Below are positions 27,544 through 36,500 of a stretch of 64,000 nt of DNA, piece after piece. A program made the position numbers and the translations under genes. The stretch's first letter is position 1, and every line of letters starts with the position of its first letter. Source of the stretch: JADJOY01 sp016713535 [NCBI: Deltaproteobacteria bacterium] (GTDB lineage: Bacteria; JADJOY01); the NCBI GenBank assembly GCA_016713535.1, contig JADJOY010000029.1, positions 1 to 64,000 of the forward strand, in the 5' to 3' direction. The notes under the pieces were generated by a model. The model was not told where the DNA came from. It ran no database searches and worked only from the letters and a program-made list of their open reading frames with translations.

Positions 27544-29787
27544 ATGACACGATCCCAGAAGCCCGGCTCGGAACCGATGGCCACGCGGCGCCGTGCGCGG
27601 CCCCCGGCCAAGCGCCCGGCCACCGCGCGTCCGACGGCGAGGGTGAGCGAGAGCGAACAGCGCTTTCGCGCGATCTTCGCCAACGCCGCCACGGCCATCG
27701 CCATCACCGACTGGGAAGGCGGTTTCGAGCTCTGTAACCCCGCGTACTGCGCGCTGCTGGGCTACGGCGAGGACGAGCTGCGCCACCTCCACTTCGAGTC
27801 CCTCGTCCATCCGGAGGATCTGGCGGCCAACGTGGCCGAGAACCAGCGGCTCAAGCAGGGCGAGTGCTCGTTCTTCGTGATCGAGAACCGCTACGTCCAC
27901 AAGCAGGGCCACGTGGTGTGGGTGCAGAAGTTCGTCTCGACACTGCCCGACTCGCGGGGGCGCCCGGCCCACGTGCTGGCGCTGGTGACCGACATCACGG
28001 AGCGGCGCCGCGCCGCGGCGGCGCTCCGCGAGAGCGAGGAGCGCCTGCGCGTGGTGCTGCGTGCGGCCCGCTGTGGGGCGTGGGACTGGGACGTCGAGCG
28101 CGACGACGCGTGGTGGTCGGACGAGCTGTGCGACATGTGGGGCTTCCCGCGCGGCGAGCGCGTCCCGAGCGACAAGGCGCTGGCAGCGATCCACCCGGAC
28201 GACTTGGGCGAGATTCGCGCCGCGATGGAGGAGGCGGCGCGGACGGGAGTCGATCTGCGGTGCGAGTTCCGGGTGCGGCGCGCGGATGGCAGCGAGGTCT
28301 GGCTCTCGAGTTACGGCCGGCTCACGCCACACCCGCTCGGGCGGTCGACCCGCATGGTGGGGATCTCGGTGGACGTCACGGCACGCAAGCGCGCCGAGCA
28401 CGAGGCGCGCGAGAGCGAGCACCGCCTGCACGCCTTCTTCGAGCACAGCTCGGTCGTCGCGTGGATGAAGGACGAGGTCGGGCGCTACGTCTTCATGAGC
28501 CGGGTTCTCGAGCGGCGGCTCGGCATCCCCCGCGAGAGCTGGCGCGGGATGAGCGACTTCGATCTCTTCCCGGTCGAGGTGGCGGAGCAGTTCCGCCGCC
28601 ACGATCGGGTGGTGCTGGAGGCGGGCCGCGCCATCGAGATCGTCGAAGAGGAGGTCACGCCGGATCGTGGGCGGGTGTCGTGGCTGAACAGCAAGTTCCC
28701 GTACACCAGCGCGAGCGGGGAACGGTTCGTGGGCGGGCTGGGCGTCGACGTCTCCGAGCGGATCCGAGCCACCGAGCAGCTTCGCGATCGCGAGGCGCGC
28801 CTCACCGCGATCCTCGAGACCGCGGCCGAGGCGATTCTCACGCTCCACGTCGACGGCCGCATCGACTCGGTGAACCCGGCCACCGAGAAGCTGTTCGGCT
28901 ACGCGGCGGGTGAGCTGGTGGGCGAGAGCATCACGCGCCTGGTGACCGCGCCGGCGAACCCGCTGGCTCTGGGCGCGGCGGCGGGAACGCGGCTGCTCGA
29001 GGACTGGGTCAGCGCCCACGGCCCGGTGGATCGCGAGGTCACCGGCCGGCACCGCGACGGCCGACTCATCGCGCTCGCGGTCTCGGCGGCCGCGCTCCGC
29101 GAGCACCAGGCCGTGGTCGCGATGTTCCGCGATCTCACCCGCCAGAAGGAGCTCGAGGCCGAGGTGCTCGACATCGCGGCACTCGAGCAGGGCCGGCTCG
29201 GCCAGGAGCTTCACGACGACCTCGCGCAGGAGCTGACCGGCATCCGGCTGCTCGCCGGCGCCCTCGCCAAGCGGGTTGCCGGTCGCGAGGAGGAGGCGCT
29301 CGCGGCGAAGGTCATGGAGACCGTGGCGCGCGCGCAGCAGCGGGTTCGCGCGATCGCCCGCGGGCTCGTGCCGCTGGCGGTCGAGCCCGAGACCCTGCCG
29401 GACGCGCTCGAGGAGCTGGTGGCGCGCGCCGCCGAGCAGAGCGCCGTCGAATGTCGCTTCGAGCGCCAGGAGGACGTGCGGGTGCGGGACGGCATCGTCG
29501 CGACCCACCTCCTCAAGATCGCCCAGGAGGCGCTCCACAACGCGATCCGCCACGCCAGGCCACGCCACGTGTGGGTGCGGCTCGGGGCGGAGGGAGGGCA
29601 TCTGATGCTGAGCGTGCGTGACGACGGCGATGGCTTCCCGGCCGGCGACGACGGCGGCGCCGGGCTCGGGCTCAAGCTCATGCGCGACCGCGCGGGCGTG
29701 ATCGGCGCGCACCTCGCCGTCGAGTCGCGGCCCGGCGACGGCACGCGCGTGAGCTGTGTGGTCGCCGACGGAGCGCGCGGTGGCTGA
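27544..29787 (+). CDS. Four-PAS sensor histidine kinase, HisKA_3 (NarX/DegS) class
   Basis: 747 residues with no transmembrane segment, so a cytoplasmic sensor. Four PAS/PAC modules can be followed: about 35-155 (FRAIFANAATAIAITD), 160-285 (CGAWDWDVERDDAWW), 290-410 (FEHSSVVAWMKDEVG) and 415-535 (ILETAAEAILTLHVDG). The dimerisation/phosphotransfer motif is QELHDDLAQELTG with His557, typical of HisKA_3 kinases paired with LuxR regulators. The ATPase domain shows EALHNAIRHA, DDGDGF and GLGLKLMRDRAG. The stop overlaps the regulator start at 29780 by 8 bases. Individual PAS domains may bind heme, flavin or small molecules; this cannot be read from sequence. Confidence 0.9.
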   Translation: MTRSQKPGSEPMATRRRARPPAKRPATARPTARVSESEQRFRAIFANAATAIAITDWEGGFELCNPAYCALLGYGEDELRHLHFESLVHPEDLAANVAENQRLKQGECSFFVIENRYVHKQGHVVWVQKFVSTLPDSRGRPAHVLALVTDITERRRAAAALRESEERLRVVLRAARCGAWDWDVERDDAWWSDELCDMWGFPRGERVPSDKALAAIHPDDLGEIRAAMEEAARTGVDLRCEFRVRRADGSEVWLSSYGRLTPHPLGRSTRMVGISVDVTARKRAEHEARESEHRLHAFFEHSSVVAWMKDEVGRYVFMSRVLERRLGIPRESWRGMSDFDLFPVEVAEQFRRHDRVVLEAGRAIEIVEEEVTPDRGRVSWLNSKFPYTSASGERFVGGLGVDVSERIRATEQLRDREARLTAILETAAEAILTLHVDGRIDSVNPATEKLFGYAAGELVGESITRLVTAPANPLALGAAAGTRLLEDWVSAHGPVDREVTGRHRDGRLIALAVSAAALREHQAVVAMFRDLTRQKELEAEVLDIAALEQGRLGQELHDDLAQELTGIRLLAGALAKRVAGREEEALAAKVMETVARAQQRVRAIARGLVPLAVEPETLPDALEELVARAAEQSAVECRFERQEDVRVRDGIVATHLLKIAQEALHNAIRHARPRHVWVRLGAEGGHLMLSVRDDGDGFPAGDDGGAGLGLKLMRDRAGVIGAHLAVESRPGDGTRVSCVVADGARGG

Positions 29788-30460
29788 GCGGCGCGCCAGG
29801 AACGTCGCTACGCCAGCGGGGCCGAAGCGCATCCTGGTGGTCGACGACCATCCGGTGGTCCGCGACGGGCTCGCGGCCCAGGTCGCCACCGAGCCCGATC
29901 TGGTGGTCGCGTGGGCCACCGGCGATCCCGCCGAGGCTGTCACCCTGATCGCGGCCCACCATCCGGATCTGGTGATCGTGGACATCACGCTCGAGAAGCG
30001 CAGCGGCCTCGACCTGATCCGCCAGATCCGCGCCCACCAGCACGCCGTGCCGATCCTGGTGTGGTCGATGCACCCGGAGAAGCTCTACGCGGAGCGCGCG
30101 CTCAAGGCGGGCGCGCAGGGCTACATCGAGAAGATCCGCGGTGGGGACGACATCCTCGCGGCGATCCGCACCGTTCTGGCGGGGCGCCTGTACGCGAGTG
30201 TCGCGGTGATGGAGCGGGTGCTGCAGCGCTTCGGCGCGGGCGGCTCGCAGCGCTCGGGGATCGACGCGCTCTCCGACCGAGAGCTCCAGGCCTTCGAGCT
30301 GATGGGCGCAGGGCTATCGACCGTCGACATCGCGGCGCGCATGAACGTGAGCCCCAAGACGGTCGAGACCTACCGGGTGCGGATCAAGGAGAAGCTCGGT
30401 CTCATGAGCTTCGCGGAGGTGATCCAGCACGCCACCGCATGGTTGCTGGAGAAGCGCTAG
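29780..30460 (+). CDS. LuxR/NarL-family response regulator
   Basis: 226 residues. Receiver domain: ILVVDDHPVVRDGL with acidic pair, phospho-Asp68 in LVIVDITLEKRSG, switch Ser in VWSMH and Lys in YIEKIRGG. The C-terminal GerE-type helix-turn-helix reads LSDRELQAFELMGAGLSTVD, with recognition-helix region VSPKTVETYRVRIKEKLG. The cognate kinase is the upstream HisKA_3 protein, whose gene overlaps this one. GTG at 29780 is preferred over GTG 29756 because the receiver begins soon after it. DNA targets unknown; one may be its own divergent promoter region. Confidence 0.9.
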   Translation: MAERRARNVATPAGPKRILVVDDHPVVRDGLAAQVATEPDLVVAWATGDPAEAVTLIAAHHPDLVIVDITLEKRSGLDLIRQIRAHQHAVPILVWSMHPEKLYAERALKAGAQGYIEKIRGGDDILAAIRTVLAGRLYASVAVMERVLQRFGAGGSQRSGIDALSDRELQAFELMGAGLSTVDIAARMNVSPKTVETYRVRIKEKLGLMSFAEVIQHATAWLLEKR

Positions 30461-30606
30461 GTGCCGCGGGTGCGGAGATACGCTCTGGCTCTGCCCCGTC
30501 GCGAAATGGAACACGGGTGGCCCGCCACGAAGGGCACGAGCAGCGGCCGGGCGCTATATGCAACGTCACGATTCGTAGCGACCGGTCTCGGCGTCCCATC
30601 GGTTTC

Positions 30607-30626
30607 GGCGGCGACGAAGCGCCGCC
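30607..30626. repeat. Hairpin GGCGGCG...CGCCGCC, dispersed-repeat type
   Basis: Perfect 7-base arms around a 6-base loop, followed by CTCC, in the 212-base gap between convergent genes. Resembles the GGAGGGC-type hairpins at 18240-18412. The rest of the gap holds nothing recognisable. It may act as a bidirectional stop. Confidence 0.45.
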
Positions 30627-30672
30627 CTCCAGCCCGTTCGGCGCAAGGGCGATCCAAATCGTGGTGGCCCAT

Positions 30673-31461
30673 TTAGCGGGGCGGTGGCGCCCAGCGGTGG
30701 ACGAGCTCGTCGAGACGCCCGCTCGCTCGTAGCCGCGCGAGCGCCGCGTCGAGAGCGTCGCGCAGCGCCTCGTCCTCGCGGCGCACGCCCCACGCGAGGT
30801 CCTCGTGGGTGAGCAGCCCTCCGACCGCGACCAGATCCCCCGAGGCTCGCGAGGCGGCGAAGGCGCCGGCGATCGGCGCGTCGCACACCACGACGTCGAG
30901 ATCGCCGTCGGCGAGGTCGGCGAGGGCGTCGGTGAGCTCCGCGTAGGCCCACACGGGCGCCGGCGCGAGCTTGGCGCGCGCGTATTGCTCGCCGGTGCTG
31001 GCGCGCAACACGCCGACGCGCGCGCCCGCGCCGCGAACGGCCTCGGGCGTGGCGAGCGACGTGACGTCATCGCTGCGCACCAGCAGCCGCTGGCCGGTGG
31101 TGAGATAGGGCTCGGTGAAGCGGATCCGCAGCGCGCGCAGCGGCGTGGTCGTGAGTCCCGCCATCACCACGTCGACGTCGCCGCCGCGGAGCGCCGGGAT
31201 CAGGTCCTCGAAGTCGTAGGAGTGGAGCTCGATGTCGCGGCCGAGCTCGCGGGCCAGCTCACGCGCGAGCTCGGGTTCGAGCCCGACCAGCTCGCCGTCT
31301 TGCTCACTGGAGAAGGGTGGCGAGCTGTTCGGCAGCCCCGCGCTGAGCGGCGGCGCGCTCGGGACGGCGGGGCCGGGCGCGACGCCGCGCATCGCCCCCG
31401 CGCAGCCGAGCGCGAAGGTGAGGGCGAGCGCCACGGCGGAACGCTGGAGGCTGCGCGTCAC
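30673..31461 (-). CDS. Family 3 extracellular solute-binding lipoprotein
   Basis: 262 residues. The GTG start gives a signal (LQRSAVALALTFALGC) with lipobox. The mature part is a periplasmic binding protein of the polar amino-acid type: LVGLEPELARELARELGRDIE, DLIPALRGGDVDVVMAGLTTTPLR, FTEPYLTTGQRLLV, VGVLRASTGEQYA and a hinge region with VVCDAPIAG. The start overlaps the stop of the lipase-like gene (GTGA). No permease or ATPase gene is nearby, so it may be a receptor, an MltF-like or signalling component, or an orphan subunit. It is intact. Confidence 0.8.
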   Translation of the reverse strand: MTRSLQRSAVALALTFALGCAGAMRGVAPGPAVPSAPPLSAGLPNSSPPFSSEQDGELVGLEPELARELARELGRDIELHSYDFEDLIPALRGGDVDVVMAGLTTTPLRALRIRFTEPYLTTGQRLLVRSDDVTSLATPEAVRGAGARVGVLRASTGEQYARAKLAPAPVWAYAELTDALADLADGDLDVVVCDAPIAGAFAASRASGDLVAVGGLLTHEDLAWGVRREDEALRDALDAALARLRASGRLDELVHRWAPPPR

Positions 31462-33392
31462 TGAAACCCTCCCGCGACGCGGGTCGCCGTGCCGTCGAGC
31501 TCGTCGACGTGAACGTGGAGGATGCGCCTCACCTCCTCGATGGTCGCCGGCTCGGCCTGGGTGCTGTGTCCGGAGCGCACCACCAGCTCGGAGGCGACGC
31601 CGTCGATGTGAGCGCTCTTGTATTCGACCACGCCGTCGTCGCCGTCGGTGACCCGGCCGTCGCCGGCCACCGCCACGATCGAGTGGGCGGTGACGCCGCT
31701 CGCGATCGGCAGCGTGGCGAGGGCCTGCAGGAACGTGTTGTCCGGGTCCATCTGGTCGACGGCGGTGCGCGACGCGACCCGCAGCTTGCGCTGCGCGATG
31801 AGCGTCGGATTGCGGGTGGTCAGCTCCACGCCGAGGCGGGTGACGCCTTTGGGGAGCTCCACGAGGCTCGACGCGATCCAGCCGAGGATGCCGCGTGAGA
31901 GGAAGCTGCCGCGGTGGGGCGTCGCGATGAACACCACGCGGTGCACGAACGGCAGCGGCTCGAAGAACACGGCGCGCTCGAGCTCGTCGCGGGTGTCCGG
32001 CGAGAGATCGAGAGACTCGATCGGCTGGTCGCTGGTGAGCGCCCAGAAGGTGTTGCCGGGGCTCACCACCTGCATCTTGGTGAGAAGCCCACCCTGACTG
32101 TGGCCGATCACCACCATGTCGCGGAGCGCGGGGTCCTTGCCGTCCGGATCGAGAGCTTGGACGGCGCGCGTGAGCGATCCACGCAGGTTCGCCGCCGACA
32201 TCGCGATGGGCGCACCCGTGTGATAGGTGAAGAGCCAGTACTGGAATCGGCCCGCGAGCCCCGGATCGCCGAGGATCTCGTTGAGCATCTCGGCCCATCG
32301 CGCCGGGCTCGAGGCGGTGCCGTGGACGAACACCACGGGGATCCGCCCGGGACGGTAGGGCGCGAGCATGGTGAGCCCGCGGTCGGCGCTTCCGCCCACC
32401 AGCGGCAGGTCGCCGGAGCGGAAGCCGGCGATCTCCGTGTCCCACACCGGCGAGGCCTCGAGCCGGTACGCGATCGCCGAGCTGGTCTCGAACTCGAGCG
32501 GCACGCACGCGCGGCCGATCGAGACACAGGAGGTCTCGCCCTCGTCGAAGCGCTCGAGCCGGCCGACGAGGTGGCCGTCGTCGAGCCCGCTGCGCAGGTC
32601 GTTCACTCGCAGCACCATCGTGAACGGCACCTTGGCGTCGGGCGGGACCCAGCGCGTGATGCGGTCGTCGAGGTGCTGCGCCGCGTCGGCGATGGTCGCG
32701 GCGACGGGTGCGCCGATGCCGGGGCGGCGATAGCGGTTGCGCAGGCCGCGCACGCGGTAGTCGGCCACCGCCTCGAACTTCTTGAGGCGGCTCGCGCCCC
32801 AGTGGAAGAACTCGTCGTCGCTCGCCATCTCGAGGGTGCCGAACGGCAGACCGAGGCTCCGCGCCGAGAGATCGAGCTCGCGCGTGTGCCCGTCGCCCAC
32901 GAGTCCCGACGCGAGACCGCGGTTGTAGATGTCGAGGGCTACGCGGTAGCGCGGATCGCTCGGCTCCGGTGCTCGCGCGGGGTCGTCGGGGAACAGGAAC
33001 GCGCACGCGTAGAGAGCCGACGCCAGGAACCACGGAGGATCCCGCTGGCGATCCGCGAGCGAGAACGCGAGCTCGGCGAGCGCGAAGAGCCGCGCCTGCT
33101 CGTCGGGTCCGCCGAGCCCGGCGTGGACGATCATGAGCGTGCGTTCGGGGTCGTCCTCGAAGCGCTTCGCCAGGTCCAGCCTGAGCAGCAGCTGCTGGGA
33201 GGCCGCGCTCGGCTCGCGGGTGGTGAGCACGTTCGCGGTGAGCGTGCGATAGACCTCGTCCGGATCGGCGAGATCGACTCCGACCGGCGTCGCGCAGCCG
33301 GCGAGGGCCAAGAGCAGCGAGACGAGCGCACGGCACTGCGCCGCGCGGCGGGAGCGATCGGGGCGATGGGTCGAGAGCACGGGGTGCGCCAT
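31458..33392 (-). CDS. Lipase-like alpha/beta-hydrolase lipoprotein
   Basis: 644 residues, intact. Lipoprotein signal LLALAGC near residue 35. A helical N-terminal region of about 300 residues precedes an alpha/beta-hydrolase domain: PVVFVHGTASSPARWAEML (strand beta3 and oxyanion loop), nucleophile elbow VIGHSQGG, FIATPHRGS, AGDGRVTDGDDGVV (acid region) and SGHSTQ (His). The layout resembles membrane-associated triacylglycerol or phospholipid esterases of Gram-negative bacteria. The 4-base overlap with a solute-binding lipoprotein gene suggests the pair releases and captures the same compound. Confidence 0.75.
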   Translation of the reverse strand: MAHPVLSTHRPDRSRRAAQCRALVSLLLALAGCATPVGVDLADPDEVYRTLTANVLTTREPSAASQQLLLRLDLAKRFEDDPERTLMIVHAGLGGPDEQARLFALAELAFSLADRQRDPPWFLASALYACAFLFPDDPARAPEPSDPRYRVALDIYNRGLASGLVGDGHTRELDLSARSLGLPFGTLEMASDDEFFHWGASRLKKFEAVADYRVRGLRNRYRRPGIGAPVAATIADAAQHLDDRITRWVPPDAKVPFTMVLRVNDLRSGLDDGHLVGRLERFDEGETSCVSIGRACVPLEFETSSAIAYRLEASPVWDTEIAGFRSGDLPLVGGSADRGLTMLAPYRPGRIPVVFVHGTASSPARWAEMLNEILGDPGLAGRFQYWLFTYHTGAPIAMSAANLRGSLTRAVQALDPDGKDPALRDMVVIGHSQGGLLTKMQVVSPGNTFWALTSDQPIESLDLSPDTRDELERAVFFEPLPFVHRVVFIATPHRGSFLSRGILGWIASSLVELPKGVTRLGVELTTRNPTLIAQRKLRVASRTAVDQMDPDNTFLQALATLPIASGVTAHSIVAVAGDGRVTDGDDGVVEYKSAHIDGVASELVVRSGHSTQAEPATIEEVRRILHVHVDELDGTATRVAGGFQ

Positions 33393-33464
33393 CCATCCGA
33401 GGGGTAGGGGAGGCGGACCATAACAGAAACGAGAGTGGCTCGATTCGCCGTGCCGAGGGCCGGG

Positions 33465-33499
33465 AAAACGCGCGGGGCGCGCCCCGAGGGACGCGCCCC
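33465..33499 (-). terminator. Rho-independent terminator after the FG-GAP/InlB-repeat gene
   Basis: On the minus strand an 8-base arm pair GGGGCGCG/CGCGCCCC is followed by GCGCG and then TTTT (plus-strand AAAA at 33465-33468). It lies 25-60 bases after the stop of the large repeat-protein gene and before the lipase-like gene. Confidence 0.6.
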
Positions 33500-33523
33500 G
33501 TGTGAGGCTCGAGATCGGTCCGG

Positions 33524-36500
33524 TCAGACCGAGGCGCTGCGCGCCCGCGGTCGCGCCTTGCGACGCAGCCACGGCACCAGCGCGCTGAGGCCGATCAAGG
33601 CGCCCGAGGACGCGCTGGGAGCGCCGACCGCGCCGCACCCGGCCGCGAACGTGGCGGTCACGCCCCTCGCCGCCGACATCGTCACCTGGCACGGCGCCGT
33701 GCCCGTGCACACCCCGCCGCTCCAGCCCGAGAAGGTCGAGCCCGCGGCCGGCGTCGCGGTGAGGGTCACCACCGTGTTCGGGGCGAAGTTCGCGATGCAG
33801 GCGGTGCCACAGTTGATGCCCGTCGGGTTGCTGACCACCGTGCCGTTGCCGGTCTTGGTGACGGTGAGAGGGTAGGAGACGCCGTCGAAGGTCGCGGTGA
33901 CGGTCTTGGCGGCGTCCATCGTGACCACGCACGGGTCCGTTCCGTCGCACGCGCCACTCCAGCCCGCGAAGCTCGAGCTGGGCGCGGGGGCGGCGGTCAA
34001 GGTCACCAGGGCGCCCGAGCCGAAGCTCGCGACACACGTCGCGCCGCAGTCGATGCCGGCGGGGTCGCTGGTGACCGTGCCCGCGCCGGTTCCGCCGAGC
34101 GCCACCGAGAGCGAGTAGGTGGGCAGCGTGAAGGTTGCCGTCACGTTGCGGGCCGCGGTCATGGGCACCGTGCAGCCGCCGGTGCCGGTGCAGGCGCCGC
34201 TCCATCCGGCGAAGATCGAGCCGTTGGTGGGCGTGGCGGTGAGCGTGACGTTCGTTCCGAAGCCGTAGGTGGCGACACAGGTCGCGCCGCAATCGATGCC
34301 GGCGGGGCTCGACGTGACGCCGCCGGTGCCGGTCCCGGCGAGGGCCACGTTCAGCGCGTAGGTCTGGAGCGTGAAGCTGGCGGTGACCGCCTGAGCCTCG
34401 GTCACCGTGACCTGGCAGGTACCGGTGCCGGCGCAGGCGCCGCCCCAGCCGGTGAACGTCGAGCCGCCCGAGGCGATCGCGGCCAGGGTGACGACCGTGC
34501 CGTGGGTGAAGTCCGCGGCGCAGGTCGCGCCGCAGCTGATGCCGAGCGGGCTCGAGGTGACGCCACCCGAGCCGGTGCCGATCTTCGAGACCGACAGCGT
34601 GTAGCTCTGGAGGGCGAAGGTCGCGGTCACCGACTTCGCGGCGGTCATGCTCACCTGGCACGAGCCGGAGCCAGTGCAGGCGCCGCTCCAGCCCGCGAAG
34701 CTCGAGCCGGGCGCCGGCGCGGGTGTGAGCGTGACCGTGGTGCCGTAGTCGTAGCTGGCGGCGCACGTGGCGCCACAGTCGATGCCCGCTGGCGCGCTCG
34801 TGACGGTGCCGCTGCCGGCGCCGGCCTTGGTCACCGACAGCGCGAAGGTCTGGAGCGCGAAGGTGGCGTGGACGTTCTTCGCGGCATCGACCGTGACGGC
34901 GCAGAAGCTGGTGCCCGAGCAACCTTCACCGCTCCAGCCCACGAACGTCGATCCGGCCGTGGGAGTCGCGGCGAGCGCGACCACGGTGCCGTAGTTGTAC
35001 GTACCCGAGCAGGTGGCGCCGCACGAGATGCCGGCGGGGCTCGACGAGACCGTCCCCGAGCCGTTGCCGTCCTTGGTGACGGTGACCGGGAACGTCTGCA
35101 GCGTGAAGATCGCCGAAAGCGTGCGGTTGGTGGTCATCGGCAGGTTGCAGGTGCCGGTGCCGGTGCACGGGCCCGCCCAGCTCGTGAAGGTCGAGCCCGG
35201 TGCAGCGACCGCGGTGATGGCGACGTTGGTGCCGTAGTCCCAGACCGCGACGCACGTGGGACCGCAGTCGATGCCCGTGGGCGAGCTCGTCACCGTGCCG
35301 GAGCCGGTGCCGACCTTGTTCACGGTGAGCTGGGCGCCTTGAAGCGTGAAGCTCGCGGTCACGGACTTGGCCGCGTCCATCGTCACCTGGCAGGTGCCGG
35401 TTCCCGAGCAGCCGCCGCCGCTCCAGCCATCGAAGCTCGAGCCGGGCGCCGTGGCGGCGGTGAGCGTCACGACCTCCCCACCCGGGAAGGACGACGAACA
35501 CAGCGTTCCGCAGCTGATGCCGAACGGGCTCGAGGTGATGCTGCCGGTGCCGGTACCCGTGGGGGCCACCGACAGCGTGAACGACTGGAGGGTGAAATTG
35601 GCGGTGACGCTCGCCGCGCTGTTCGCGGTGATCTGGCAGGTGCCGGTCCCCGAGCAGCCGGCGCCGCTCCAGCCGGTGAACGCCGAGCCCACCGACGGAG
35701 ATGCGGTGAGGGTCACGAGCTCGTTGAGCGTGAAGGTCGACGAGCAGGTGGCGCCGCAGTCGACGCCGGCCGGGCTCGACGTCACCGTGCCGGCGCCGTT
35801 GCCGGCCTTGGTGACGCTGATCGACGGCGTCACGAAGGTGAAGGTCGCGGTCACGGCCTGCGCGGCGCTCATCGTCACCTGGCACGTGCCGCTGCCCGAG
35901 CAGCCGGCGCCGCTCCAGCCAGTGAAGCTCGATCCCGCCGAGGGCGTGGCCGTGAGGGTGACGACCGCGCCCGGCGTGAAGCCGGCGCTGCAGGTCGCGC
36001 CGCACGAGATGCCCGCGGGGCTCGAGGCGACCGTGCCGGCGCCGGTGCCGTTCTTGGCGACGGTGAGGGTCAGGTTGTTGTCGTAGACGTACGCGGACCC
36101 CGCGTCGACGGTGGGCGTGTCGGCCAGCAGCGCGCCGAACGCGATTCGGCCGGCGTCCACCGCGAGGGCGGCGCCGAACGCGGCGCTCGCGGTCGGGTTG
36201 CTCGCCACCACCTTGTCGAGGAGCGGCCAGCTCGCGCCGCTGCCCTCGTAGAGGTACGCCGCACCCGCGTCGGAGCCGACGGCGTCCGCTTGCGGCGAGC
36301 CGACCGCGAGGATGTTGCCGTCGATCGAGACCCAGGTGCCGTAGTTGTCGCTGGCAGCGCCGTCGCTGGCGGTGAGCTTGGCCTGCTGCGACCAGCTCGA
36401 GCCGCTGCGGGTGAAGACGTACGCCGAGCCGCCGTTGCTGACGCCGGTGTCGTCGCCGAAGGCGCCGATCACCGCGGTGTTGCCGTAGACCGACACCGAG

